39,318 nt of DNA from Obelidium mucronatum (GCA_025765595.1 JAIVFH010000248.1:1-39318), one strand, 5' to 3'. Shown: positions 10,087 through 20,715, counted from the first letter of the stretch. Notes: a model not told the origin generated them from the sequence alone. Made by a program: numbers and translations.

Positions 10087-11277
10087 ATGAGTTTGAAATT
10101 GTGGTGTGTGTTTGGGAAAGACAACACCCCGACACCCTTCGAAGTTGCCATCGACCCTACCGCTTCTGTCAGCAGTTTGAAGGATGCAATTCGTGCGAAA
10201 ATGGCACCTGATCTCGACTATTTGGCTGCCAGTAGCCTTACTCTCGTCAGAGTCTGCAAGGAGGGTGTGCAAGGGGTGACTGAGGATGAACTCGATTTAT
10301 TCAATGAGTTTCTCCAACTGGAGACTTATTCAAAGTCCCCAGAACGAGCAATCGATACGGTTTCCACGTTCCGTGATACCCGTGGCGCCTGTCTCATGAA
10401 AGATGGGTTCCTCTTCAAGGTTTTGTACTTTTTGCATTGTCTCTGCTTGCTTGTCGCTCTAAAGACTGCAAACCAACAGGTCATGAACTCCATGACTAAG
10501 GTGTCATACTTTGCTGAATCGCTTCCCAATGATCGTTGCCATGTGTTGGTTCTAATTCCTGCACCACCCACCTCAGAGTCAGCATCCAGTTGCACCACGG
10601 GAAACGAGCCCGAGAAGGCCAAAAGAAAACAGCGCTGGATAGAACTCAACGGAATTATCAACAGAAACACAAAGAAGTCAAAAACAATCGATGCAACAGG
10701 CTATTTGTACCCCACCTGGAATGAAATCAAATCTATTTTCAACCTAGCAAACTATATTCAACCCAGAAGAAACATCAATGATGTCCAGCTGAGTTTGCTC
10801 GCACAGTATCTTTCAATGGCCACAACGTGCAATATCTCTGGGGATACTAAGCCGCTGCATTTTATAGCCCCGATGTTGATTAGTGTCTGTGCTCTGTTTA
10901 AAGGTGATGTCGAAATTGTTGTCGAAGAGGATTTAGTTGGAAAGCTTGTGAAGGCTCATGGCCATTTCGAATTTATGATACGACGTGGACGGACGGCTGT
11001 CTGCATTGTTGAAGCTAAAAAAGACGATTTTGAACAGGGTATGGTACAATACTTGATCGGATGTGAAGTTGCGGCAGAAGTTGGTGGACTGGATATTGTG
11101 TATGGTATTGTTACAAACTATGTTCAGTGGAACTTCTTGCGCAGTCTGAATGATAAGGTGGAAATGAATGAATGCTCTTTGCGCCTGACGCCGAATGGCC
11201 CTGAAAAAGAATCACTCAAGGAAATTGTGGAAAAGATTTATGCAATGCTCTCAAGTGAGCAGGGGGGCGCTGAGTGA
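10087..11277 (+). CDS. Crinkler (CRN) effector-type protein with PD-(D/E)XK nuclease-like C-terminus
   Basis: Single-exon, 396 aa. Residues 1-~160 are the CRN header: a ubiquitin-like N-terminus starting MSLKLWCVFGKD, then LYFLHCLCLLVA and the boundary motif HVLV-x2-P (CHVLVLIP), the junction known from oomycete and chytrid CRNs. The C-terminal half contains HFEFMIRRGRTAVCIVEAKK (about 293-312) followed by EQGMVQYL, fitting a PD-(D/E)XK core with E-x-K as catalytic pair and a downstream Gln. No signal peptide is present, as is usual for CRNs. The start codon lies 5 nt after the ABC transporter stop. An AATAAA is at about 11326. The CRN2 header (17287) is nearly identical at DNA level while the C-termini differ. 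Predicted activity is inferred from motifs only. Confidence 0.85.
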   Translation: MSLKLWCVFGKDNTPTPFEVAIDPTASVSSLKDAIRAKMAPDLDYLAASSLTLVRVCKEGVQGVTEDELDLFNEFLQLETYSKSPERAIDTVSTFRDTRGACLMKDGFLFKVLYFLHCLCLLVALKTANQQVMNSMTKVSYFAESLPNDRCHVLVLIPAPPTSESASSCTTGNEPEKAKRKQRWIELNGIINRNTKKSKTIDATGYLYPTWNEIKSIFNLANYIQPRRNINDVQLSLLAQYLSMATTCNISGDTKPLHFIAPMLISVCALFKGDVEIVVEEDLVGKLVKAHGHFEFMIRRGRTAVCIVEAKKDDFEQGMVQYLIGCEVAAEVGGLDIVYGIVTNYVQWNFLRSLNDKVEMNECSLRLTPNGPEKESLKEIVEKIYAMLSSEQGGAE

Positions 11278-11462
11278 TTCTTTGAAATTAATTGCAATTT
11301 GCAAACAACTGTGTGTTCTCAGAAAAATAAAGCCGCTTTTTGTTATTGAAGTGAAGTAAGGAAAAGGGGCTGTCCAGAGTCGCTTCCAATAAAATTATTG
11401 TAGTGTGGGTGAGAATAGAATTCAAGCATGATCAGACAATCTAATGCGAGAATCAACGGTTT

Positions 11463-11540
11463 CCATCCAAATCATTTGCTACAATCAAAGGATCTTAAGT
11501 CACTTTTACTTCTCTTGTACTGGTAGAAATCAATGAAATT
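11463..11540 (+). pseudogene. Fragment of TM-ankyrin gene
   Basis: The 78 bp starting CCATCCAAATCATTTGCTAC resemble 14078-14155, inside the TM-ankyrin gene, with about ten substitutions and small indels (shared stretches CTACAATCAAAGGATCT and TGGTAGAAATCAA / TGGTGGAAATCAA). It has the same + strand orientation as the source, so its coding sense would be minus. It directly precedes the ABC-derived piece at 11546, forming a chimera. Confidence 0.75.
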
Positions 11541-11545
11541 GTTTG

Positions 11546-12128
11546 ATGGAAACGTCTGCTACCGCTGCCATTGCTGAAAACATTTCAATCTTGACAGTTG
11601 AATTCAACAAGGGGTTGGAAGGGCGCGACACGATGACTTGCGCATGCATTACAACTTTGAAGATTTAAGCTTAAGTTCAATGGGACCATCTGGTAAGAAT
11701 CAACTTTGAATCCTCCTTATGTTATATTTAACACGCTTTTTTGTTGGAAGTTGCTGGTAAGACACAGTTCATGAAAGTATTAATGGGTTAAGTCCCTCAT
11801 ATTGATAGCTCCGTACGAAATGCAGAAGTACTGCAAATCATTTTTTACGTTCAACAAGACGATTTCTTTCGGAGAAATGACTGTCTGTGATAACCTGCTC
11901 TAATCGGCTCGTGTTTGTTTGCCAGAAACGTGGATAAAAAAGGAAGTTGAAGATTGTGAATTCTCTCTCTCTCAAGGGTTATTTTATGTGCCTTTTCTTT
12001 GACTTTTCTTCAATTTATTCTTGTTATTTTATTTTATTTTTAGTTCTATTCAGCTTGACGCATGTCGCGTTGTTATTGCCTTGGCTCATCGTATTGTTGC
12101 TTTTGTGTTGTTGGTGTTGTAAGTGGTA
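11546..12128 (+). pseudogene. Decayed, internally deleted copy of the ABC transporter gene
   Basis: Bases from 11552 follow the intact gene from about 7918: TACCGCTGCCATTGCTGAAAA matches the source with few changes, then the Walker A region (ATGGGACCATCTGG, GCTGGTAAGACA), the Q-loop (TTCAACAAGACGAT) and the end of exon 3 are traceable. Introns 2 and 3 are retained, so the copy arose from DNA, not mRNA. At about 12064 it jumps from the start of exon 4 (CTTGACGCATGTCGC) to the last 60 bp of exon 5 (TTGTTGGTGTTGTAAG), skipping about 1.5 kb. Numerous stops and frame changes show it is dead. Its 3' flank has no CRN gene. Confidence 0.88.
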
Positions 12129-12262
12129 AATGTGTATGTTTTCTCTCTTATTTGACTTTTTCTTTCCAATATAAAAATTCGTGCATATATGACATAATAA
12201 ACGAGTTTACTCCTCTTTTTTAAATAATATTTGGAAGTGGTTCATTTATCCTGCAAAAACAA

Positions 12263-15187
12263 TTACCATCTCCATCCTGCAAGTGCCGCCATCCTTCTCA
12301 ACCCTTCCTCCACACCACCATCTTCCTCTCGAACCACTAAATGCACTCTCCGGAATTCCTCTCCACCTTCCACAATCCTTGCCATCTCTTCCACAGTGCA
12401 ACTCTCCATCTTTGATGATTCACCAACCGTATCAATAACAAGGATGGGAATATGCTTCTTTGCTCCGCAATCAGCAACACGAGACAAGATCCTCTTGACA
12501 ATCTCTTCCTCGTCTTCCTGAACACCCACCAGAACAACACTCTCCCAAGATTCACACCCCTTCATGACCGTATGCCAGCCCTTCAACGTTCGCGAAACCC
12601 AAGAATCCAGATCCTGCGCTTTGTAAAATATTGGCGGCGCGAGGTGTCCTTTGGTGCAACCTATTCGAGGACATGGAATTGTAGATTTCGCTTTTGCAGA
12701 GGAGTTGTGGGTTTGCCTTATATATGTTGGCAGACTTGTGGTCCAGAATTTATCTTGTTCTTCTTGGGTTTGTTGTGTTGGTTGGGATTGGGTCTGTTGA
12801 TGCTGTTGCTGCTGATTTTGTGGTGGTGATCGCTTTTGAGTTGACAGAGACGCGCTGCAATAGAGGCACTTCGGTGCTGGTTTGTTCAAATTCCCATAGA
12901 GTTCTACAGCGGGTGGGGAAAGCTCTAAAGTTTGGACGAGGCCCTCCACGGTTGTTGTGAATACATTTGCGAGAATATGTTGGGATTCAAGGTGAAGTAG
13001 CAGAGAATGTACGAGTGGGGTTGATAGCTTTGTTGCAATAAGTGGGGTGTATGTTTTAGATAGACTAGAGTAGAATTGAGGGGGGTTCTGTGTGTGTGGT
13101 AATTCGAGGATGGATAGAAAAAAATAAGATAAACAAAATCAAGGTAAAGAAAGGAAACATGAAAATTACCAATAACGCATCAGTAATTGAAACTCGGTTC
13201 CCACCATACTGAGCGCCATCACTTCGACGTGGATATGCTCTCTCTCCGAGAATGACGCAAACTCCTCCAACAATACTACCGCTTTTCTTGGCCTCTGAAA
13301 TCCTTTCAAGAAACTTGACAAATCCTTCCACTGAAACATTCGCCTTCAGTCCTTGTCGACGCCTCACTTCCACAGGAATGCGGAGAATTTGCCTCTGTAG
13401 CCGACTTTTTCCATTGACTGAATTTTCATGAAGGTTGTAACCAGGTTCTGGAGCAAGCAGCCCGAGAATTTCCTTATGCATTAACGCGTCGTTGCGAATT
13501 GGTGATTGTTTGTAGTATGCCAATGGAGTTAACCCAGCGTCATCTATCATGGTACGAGAAACAGGCGACCCGCTTTTCACAAGAATTCGGATCGTTTCTA
13601 CATAATTTTGCGGATTGTGTTGCCTGTCACTGGTTACTGAAGATACCCCCAAATCACATGCGACATGAAGAGGGGTTTGTGCGTTATCATTGATGCATGT
13701 CCCGAAATTCCAGTTTTTCTTCAAGCAAGAAAGGAAAAACGAGAGGATTTCGGGGAGATGAAGTTGGGCGGCTAAATGGAATGGGGTAGTTCCCAGCTCT
13801 AAACAAAAAAAGAGTTATTTTTTCCGCTGTACCAAAGACTTGAGAGACGGATTAATTTTTTTTTTTTACCATCGGGTTGTGTAAAGTCAGAGGCCTTATC
13901 AATTTCCATCACCCACATGACAATCTCCAAGCTCCCAGACAAAACCGCCAAACGAAGGGGATAATTTGATGCGAGATCTAATGGTTTCAACATGGCATAG
14001 CTCTTGCTAGAAGAGCTCCAAAGTAGATTGACTAGAGCCATGTCTCCCAGTCGTATCGCCAACAGCAATGGAGTCATCCCATCCAAATCTTCTACTACAA
14101 TCAAAGGATCTATAGTCATTTTCGTTTCTCTTGTATTGGTGGAAATCAACGAAGAAGATGAAGACATTGTGGACGAATTCGTGTTTCTTCGTTTTAGAGA
14201 ATTCAAGGACGACAAGGAAGGAGGAGACTTTATAACCGCGCGACACCGGTCCACCAAAAGAACCGCAGCCTCCCTACACTCGCTTTGAATGGCATAAAAG
14301 ACTGCAGATCGGTTCCCAGAATCAAGCACCCGAAAATCACAAGGTGTGGATTGAAGAAGCCAAACGGCGACAGCATCGGTACTCTGAGACAAACAAGCAA
14401 GCATCAAGGCAGTTTTCCCATCCAAATCGGTGGAATCCACGTTGGCATGTAGTTTGACGAGTAACTTGACGACTTCAAAAGCATCTGGAGTCTCCCGGCA
14501 TTTTTCCACAGCCATCATTAATGCCGTTTTTCCTGTGACGGCGTTTTTCGCCTTTCCCATAGACAGACAGAGAATCGTGTTTGCTGCCAGCAGCAATCTT
14601 GAGTGTTTTTTTTTGGTAAGCAGAGTTTGCTTTTCGGATTCAAAGAACTCACTTGATCATAGCAACTGTATCCTTCCAATTCTCTTTTGTAATATTCGCA
14701 ACCAATAAATGAATTACATTCGATCCACTCTCATCAGAACTTGTAAACAGCAGTGAATCCACAAGTGAACCGGTTTCAGTGGAAACCAAGAATCGAACAG
14801 CAGCGAAATGGAATGATTCAGCCGCGGCACAAAATACTGTTTTCCCAAAAGCGTCGCGTGGTGAATATTTCTTGGTTTTGGAGTGGAGCGTTTGAAACTG
14901 AGCGATAAAAATAATAAGAGAACGTCAATTCGAGTGTTGAAATGAAAAATACCTGAGCTGTTTGAGACGGATCTCGGGCCGCTCTGAAGAGGGATCTGTT
15001 TTTTTTTTTTTGGAAAACAAGAGGCTATCAGAGCTTGTAGTGACAGAGTCCTTGCTGCAATTACTCACTCGACCTCAGCTGGATCTGCCTCAGTCTGTTT
15101 CCGAGGCGAGTTTTTCAGTCTGGGGATGTAAATCGAGGCTACTGCAACAACGGCTCCAATGCCAAGAATGGTCAATAGTTTGGGCAT
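12263..15187 (-). CDS. N-terminal TM-anchored ankyrin-repeat protein
   Basis: Six exons: 15069-15187, 14953-14995, 14653-14897, 13870-14597, 13170-13798, 12263-13087. All junctions are GT-AG with matching phases, giving 862 aa and no frame break. ATG 15187 begins a TM anchor (LLTILGIGAVVAVASIYIP). Ankyrin repeats follow: FGKTVFCAAAESFHFAAVRFL, GKTALMMAVEKCRETPDAFE, DLDGKTALMLACLS, DLDGMTPLLLAIRLGDMALV, ELGTTPFHLAAQLHLPEIL, NAQTPLHVACDLG and DDAGLTPLAYY. The C-terminal ~450 residues lack repeats and contain a Gln-rich linker and CLYCSAS / IPCPRIGC cysteine pairs. Ankyrin stacks bind proteins; the partner is unknown. Joining the reading frames at 13087/13170 into one gene rests on phase and on a good acceptor. 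The gene is separated from PRP19 by only 113 bp. Confidence 0.85.
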
Positions 15188-15300
15188 CGTTGGTTGCATG
15201 AAAAAAGTTGTTCTTTATTCCAACAGCAAAAGCCAACCATCCACAAAGTTAATAAAAAGTCAAACAGTGACTGTATCATTCTCATTTCATGTACGAAAAA

Positions 15301-17251
15301 TCAAGCACCCGTAATAACGACTTTACGTTCACTGGCACTTGCTGATGCAATCCACTTGGAATACCCACCAAACTTGAAGTCTGAAACAGCAGCAGAGCCC
15401 GGCGTAAACTTGATCAACTCATCCCACTGCTTGTTTCGGAATATGCTTTAAAGAGGTAGTAAAAATCAAAAAAACAATCAAGCACAGCCAAAAGAACAAA
15501 ACAAACCTAATCTGATCACAACAGGCAACACCCAAATAGCCAGCTCCATAATCGAACGCCACCTTATTCACACCCTTCTTTCCGCTGTACCCATCCGAGC
15601 CAGACACCTCAATTGTGTGGAAGTTATCCAGTTTACGCAGGTCCCACAACTTGACGACATTGGAATCAGCCGAAGCAGTAGCAAAGTAATACCCATTTTC
15701 AGAAAATGACATGCTGGTGATTTTCCCTGCAAGTTGTTTACTGGCATCTGTGAATGTGGCCACATTTTTGGCGCTCTTGAGTTCCCAGATTCGAACAATC
15801 GAATCTGTTGTTCCTGTACCAAGAATCAAACCATCAGGGTGCATAGCGACCGACGAATATGCTTTTTTTGGAAGAGGTGAGTTTTTCTCCATCGAAAACC
15901 CAATAGAAAACCCAACAAACCTTCTTTGCCGTCAGGATGATTCGTCTTTGACACCTGAACTCCCTTCACCAAATCCAAAAAGGCCCACGAAGAATCCAAA
16001 GAAACACTCGCTCCATAGAGACCACTGGGATGAACAGCTACGTCGGTAACGTCTCCAGAATGTCCTTTAATGACATGGGATGCTTTGCCCACACTCCATC
16101 CATCTCCTCCATCAGACTTGATGTTCCAAACTTTGACGGTATGATCCACGCTTGCCGACACAAACGCGCTGCCTGCATGGGCACCCTGGTCAATCCAACT
16201 GACAGCTGTCACTTTCTTTGCGCCGTGGGCTTTCACGCTCGCGACTTGTGCCCCACTCTTCCAATCACTGACTAAAATGGTTCCATCGTTTCCTCCAGTC
16301 AAAACCCAGTTTGCCTTTTCGGACTCGGCAGCAGCTGGGAGTGAGAGGAGGTCGATTGAAGTGATTCCTGGGTGGGTTGTGCTGTGGAGGGATGGGACTT
16401 CAGACTGTGGTTTGAATGATTGGATTTCTTCAATGGTTGCGGTTCCGGCGGGCGCCTTTCTCTTCTTTCGTGTTTTGGAGAGACTACCAGTCAATTGTAG
16501 TTGGTCCTTTCAGTACAGGCATGAAAGGTTTGCAGACTGAAAAAGCAACTTACGTAGTTGAAGTCTCATCCAACACAGCAGCGATTTCTGCATTCACCCA
16601 AGCAATAGCATCGTCGTTTCCTTCATCCACGTCCATCTCGTTCCCAGAAGAAGATGAAGGAGCAGGAGCTGTCAGGCCCCCAGCAGCACTTACGGCAGCC
16701 AAGTTCTCACGGGCAACGTCTCGTTCCTTCACAAGCCGGGCAATAACTCTCTTTGCAGCGTCGTTTTCATACAAAGCATTCGACAGTTCCTGTCTGAGTT
16801 GTTGGTGTTGTTGCTTCAGCTGAAAGGTTTCCAGCATTATCGAGTCGTATTCATTCTGAAGAAGCGAGAGTAGAGAAGGAATCGAATTGACAGTTGGAGG
16901 ACGCGGTTTGACGACTTTCGGGTCTTTTGTGTGTTTTTGTATTTTTGTGGTTGAAGTTGATTGAGCGTGCGTAGTTCAGAAATATGACTGCACCACTAAG
17001 CTACTTCCGTGCTTCAAAAAGTCAACGTACTTAATTTAACCGAAATCAAGTCATCTTCAGAGAGGTCATTGTCTGAGCCAGGCTCTTTGCCGCTTTCGGA
17101 AATAACTTTGAGAATGAGGCGCCGCTCGTACAGAAAACCCGACACGCGACTGACTACTGGATCTAAAGGAGGCTCTCCCGAGACTGCAAGAGGCGGTGGT
17201 GGTTGGTGGTGGGTGGGCCAAGCGCAAAGTAGACTTACTGGCACAGAACAT
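15301..17251 (-). CDS. PRP19: PRP19 pre-mRNA-processing factor, U-box E3 ubiquitin ligase
   Basis: Exons 17239-17251, 17031-17183, 16554-16923, 15921-16506, 15507-15861, 15301-15445; about 540 aa. The U-box starts MFCAISGEPPLDPVVS and includes GFLYERRLILKVI. Next is the PRP19 coiled-coil/tetramerisation region (ELSNALYENDAAKRVIARLV), a KTRKKRKAP segment and a WD40 domain (VLTGGNDGTILVSDW, FVSASVDHTVKVWN, GTGTTDSIVRIWE, FATASADSNVVKLWD). PRP19 is the core of the NineTeen complex, needed for spliceosome activation and DNA-damage signalling in the nucleus. Coding exon 1 is only 13 nt. The junction 16554/16506 is one base out of phase with canonical AG, so a one-base error or an unusual acceptor is likely there. 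The start lies 35 nt from the divergent CRN2 start. Confidence 0.93.
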
Positions 17252-17286
17252 TTATTGCAAACAAAACAAACCAAAGCAAAACAAAA
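17252..17286. promoter_or_regulatory. 35-bp divergent interval PRP19 / CRN2
   Basis: Only 35 bp (A/C-rich, ACAAAACAAACC-like) separate the ATG of PRP19 (minus) from the ATG of CRN2 (plus). Any promoter must overlap transcribed or coding sequence. No TATA-like element is seen. Confidence 0.5.
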
Positions 17287-19746
17287 ATGAGTTTGAAACT
17301 GTGGTGTGTGCTCGGCAAGGACGACACCCTGACCCCCTTCGAAGTTGCCATCGACCCTACCGCTTCTGTCAGCAGTTTGAAGGATGCGACTCGTGCGAAA
17401 ATGACTCCTGATCTCGACTATTTGGCTGCCAGTAGCCTTACTCTCGTCAGAGTCTGCAAGGAGGGTGTGCAAGGGGTGACTGAGGATGAACTCGAAAGAT
17501 TCAATGAGGCTCTCAGTCTAACAAGCTATGGTGACGATCCTGAAGATCCCGATGTTGATGACGACGTATCCGTGTTCCATGATGCGCCAGGAGTTTGTCT
17601 CATGAAGGATAAGTTCCTCTTCAAGGTTTTGTACTTTTTGCGTCATCTCTGCTTGCTTGTCGCTCAAAAGACTGCAAACCAACAGGTCATGAACTCCATG
17701 ACTAAGGTGTCATGCTTTGCTGGATCGCTTCCCGATGATCTTTGCCATGTGTTGGTTCTGGTTCCAAAGCAATCATGTAAGCGAATTTGTAGTGCTTTGA
17801 TCACAATGTAACATGGTTTTGGATAACAGCACCAACCAATTCTCTCCAGTCTCTCACTACGGAACTTAATTCAATTGTTTGGAAGAACTCATCGGTGATG
17901 CAGCACAAGCACTCTGCTGATATGCAGCTTTTCCACTTGGATTCAGATTATTTGAATGACTCCGGATTGCCTGCAACCAAGCTTGTTCTCTATTGTCGCA
18001 GCAGGTTCCACGACCAATTTAATTTCCTGAAGGAACAAGTGATGCGTAATGCTCATCTTGGGTGGATTCTTGGACCACCAGGCACAGGGAAGTCAACCAC
18101 CAGTCTCGCATTTATTTCTGTGATACCCGCCCTTTTTCCAGGATGGAAGGTCACATGGATTCATTTGAGTCGGCCAAATTACCCCGTCTGTGTTCGCTTC
18201 GATAGTGCCTCAAAAGCGTCGTGTATAATTCCAGGCACCAGCATTCGCTTAGTTCGGTCGATATTGAATGAAATAACTGGGAACCATGTTGTGTTCGTTG
18301 ATGGATTTGCGTTGAATGGACTCAAACATGTTGAAGTACAACAGTGCTGTTACGCTTGGCGTAAAGAAAATCCGACCACTCGACGTCTCGTGGTTGTCTG
18401 CTCCATGTCGTCTCGTGGCAAAACAAGCTTGGATGATGACTCAATAGACCGTGTAAAGGAATTCTTTGTTTATTCGTGGAAGTTGGAAGAATACCTATTG
18501 GCGGCGCAATACGGCGATTTTATTGATGGTGTCAAGCAAAATCTCGACTCTTCAGTTTTAACAGAAGTACCACCATCCAATGTGTCGGAGATGCCCATTC
18601 TGCCCATTTCGTCGCAAGACCTTGTGATTTCAAAGTTTCATTTTGCTGGTGGTAGCTCGAGGTTCATGTTTCATTACCCAACCACCGTGGTGATTTCTTA
18701 TCTTGAAGAGTCTGTTGATGGTGTGGGCGATATTCTCCCTTATCTAAAGGGAACTGTCAGAGATCGTTCTAAAAACGTCGTCAATCGGTTGTTTGGTTGT
18801 TATTCAAATAATGGCATCAAGAAATCCTTTATAGTGAGCAAATACGCTGCTACTTTGTTGGCCATACAAAGGGGACCGGATTTGATTTCAAATATAGCAC
18901 AAGCTACTTCGCAAGACAGAAACCCATCCATGGATGGTTGGTTTTTAGAGATGTGGTTTTTCGCCAGTCTGCGAAACGGTGGTTTACAAGTGTATCCAAA
19001 AGAGATTGATGGCGTCGCTGGTAAGCCTGAGTTTTGGGAGGAAACGCAAGACGTCAAAACATTGGACCCGAAGAAAATTTCATCAATTCCAAATGGTGGA
19101 ACTTGGTGGAAACCAGTGAAATGGAATCAAGGAGGATATGATGCAGTTCGTACGATAATCAATGGGTATGACGAAGAGCAAAAGAAGAGGCGCGGTAGCA
19201 TCACATTCATTCAAGTTACTTCTGGTGATACACATTCATTCAAAATTGAGTTCTTCTATCAGTTATTGCTGGCCCTCTCGAATTCGGAACATGGTTACAT
19301 CATTGACGATCTGAAAATAATTTTTCTGGTGGAAAGATCCAAACTCCAAACATTTCAGATTAGCAATGTGACTGGGTCAGGTCTCTTACATGCTTTTAAA
19401 TGGGCAACATACGAAGAAACAAAGTTGGCGGCAGTTTATGGCGTTGATGGCTTCAGGCAATAAAATAATTGCAATCTTAAACTTCCAGCATGGCGATCCG
19501 CGTATTAAGAACTTGATTGAAGTGGAAGGTCGTCGCCTCCTTTGGATTGATCTTATGAACGCAAGAATGGCGGCCGAATATCGCTGGGTTTTGGATGCAT
19601 CTTCGCTCTCTCGTTCTATTTTAAATCTCTCCGACAACGATGATTTACCTGATAATATCAAGGGACTGATTAACGACTATGCATTGCATCAGGATGAAGA
19701 TTCATGTTTGAAACTTGGAGATGGGTTGTGGATAGGAACAACTTGA
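17287..19746 (+). CDS. Crinkler (CRN) effector-type protein with P-loop NTPase and nuclease-like C-terminus
   Basis: Exon 1 is 17287-17776, exon 2 17830-19433 (53-nt GTAAGC...ACAG intron), and a likely exon 3 is 19489-19746 after a 55-nt intron with donor GTTTAT; total 783 aa. If the last intron is not used the protein ends at 19463. Residues 1-163 are the CRN header (MSLKLWCVLGKDD... to CHVLVLVP, the HVLV-x2-P boundary). An NTPase domain follows with Walker A GPPGTGKST (about 245-253) and Walker B-like VVFVDGF (about 317). The C-terminal region carries WFLEMWFFASLR and FIQVTSGDTHSFKIEFF (about 620-637), the conserved Q-V-T...H-x-K/F pattern of CRN nuclease-like ends. This is the header-NTPase-nuclease layout described for Crinkler-RHS type effectors. 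No signal peptide is seen. Confidence 0.85.
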
Positions 19747-19860
19747 CATCATTATTGTTCTTCCCATCTGTATCTCGCCAATAAAATAATGATACCCCAC
19801 ATTTGCAGGTCGTATTGAATTGACTGGCAAGAGCACGGATATATTGTCATCTTTTGACAA

Positions 19861-20710
19861 TCACAAACCACTCGCCAACCACCAAAGAACAACATCCATA
19901 TTCTCCAAATCAGAAACCACACGCTCCGAATGTTTGAGCGGCCTCAACCCACTATGCAGCCACCAATTTAACGCGTGAACATATCCATTCAAGCTTGCAT
20001 CATCCATGGCATCTTCCGTCCACGAAATATCCAATCCAGACTGTTTCCACCATTCAAGAACCTCTACATCACTTCGCCCACTTGCCCGATCTACAACATT
20101 GACATTGTACTTTAACTCCAATCCAGACTGTTTCCACCACTCCAACGTCCTTATACAACCCGAAAAGCTTGCACAATCCAGTGCCATTTCACTCCATTGG
20201 ATATTCAGTCCCGAATCAGCCCACCATTGCAGAACGTGGATATGTCCTTTATCAGAGGCGTGATCCATTGCGCGAAAGGAATACTTTAATTCAGGAGGAG
20301 GGACACCGCTTTCCTTCAACCACCAATCCAAAACTTCAATGTGCCCGTTATCAGATGCATTGTCCAAGGAATCAATTGTGTATTTGAGGGGCCTGAAGTT
20401 GCTTGACTTCCACCATTGGAGAATGTCTACATGGGCCCTTCGCCGATGCTTCATCAAGAGCAAGAGATGTATAGTAACATATTTGTGGATGTGGATTTGC
20501 GGCTGTTGTGGCAGCTTGAAGTCTCCACCATTCCAGCAAACAGACAAGGCCCCTCGACGATGCCCTGTCCATTGTTGCACATTCTATTTGAGATGGAGCT
20601 ATTCTCTGAATCAAAGGGTTTCGAAGCACAGTTGCGACTTGGAACTGTAGTATGGGTGGGCTCACAAAGGATAAGATCAGGTGGATCAATTCAGGTGGAA
20701 GCGACGGCAT
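19861..20710 (-). CDS. F-box-like N-terminus with degenerate WW-ankyrin-type repeats, one frame break
   Basis: ATG 20710 begins MPSLPPELIHLILSFV, resembling an F-box helix. It is followed by repeats of roughly 30 residues with the pattern A-x-D-x-AS-x-x-G-x-(6)-L-x-WW-x-x-SGL, e.g. SFRAMDHASDKGHIHVLQWW, MALDCASFSGCIRTLEWW and AMDDASLNGYVHALNWW. These are degenerate ankyrin repeats of a kind common in chytrids. The frame shifts by one at GGGCCC (20433-20438): upstream the protein reads ALDEASAKG, downstream HVDILQWW, and removing one base joins them perfectly inside a repeat. About 282 aa after correction. A 51-nt A run (minus strand) lies 5 nt before the start, so a missing 5' exon is possible. 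Confidence 0.7.
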
Positions 20711-20711
20711 C

Positions 20712-20715
<4 letters not shown>

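Noticed and set aside
16950..17025. tRNA-like sequence on the minus strand in PRP19 intron 2
   Set aside because: GTAGCTTAGTGGTGCAGTC resembles a D arm, but no acceptor stem, anticodon stem or T arm pairs properly.
19390..19746. Separate small gene downstream of CRN2
   Set aside because: A 55-nt GT-AG intron joins it in phase to the CRN2 exon; an independent gene has no better support.
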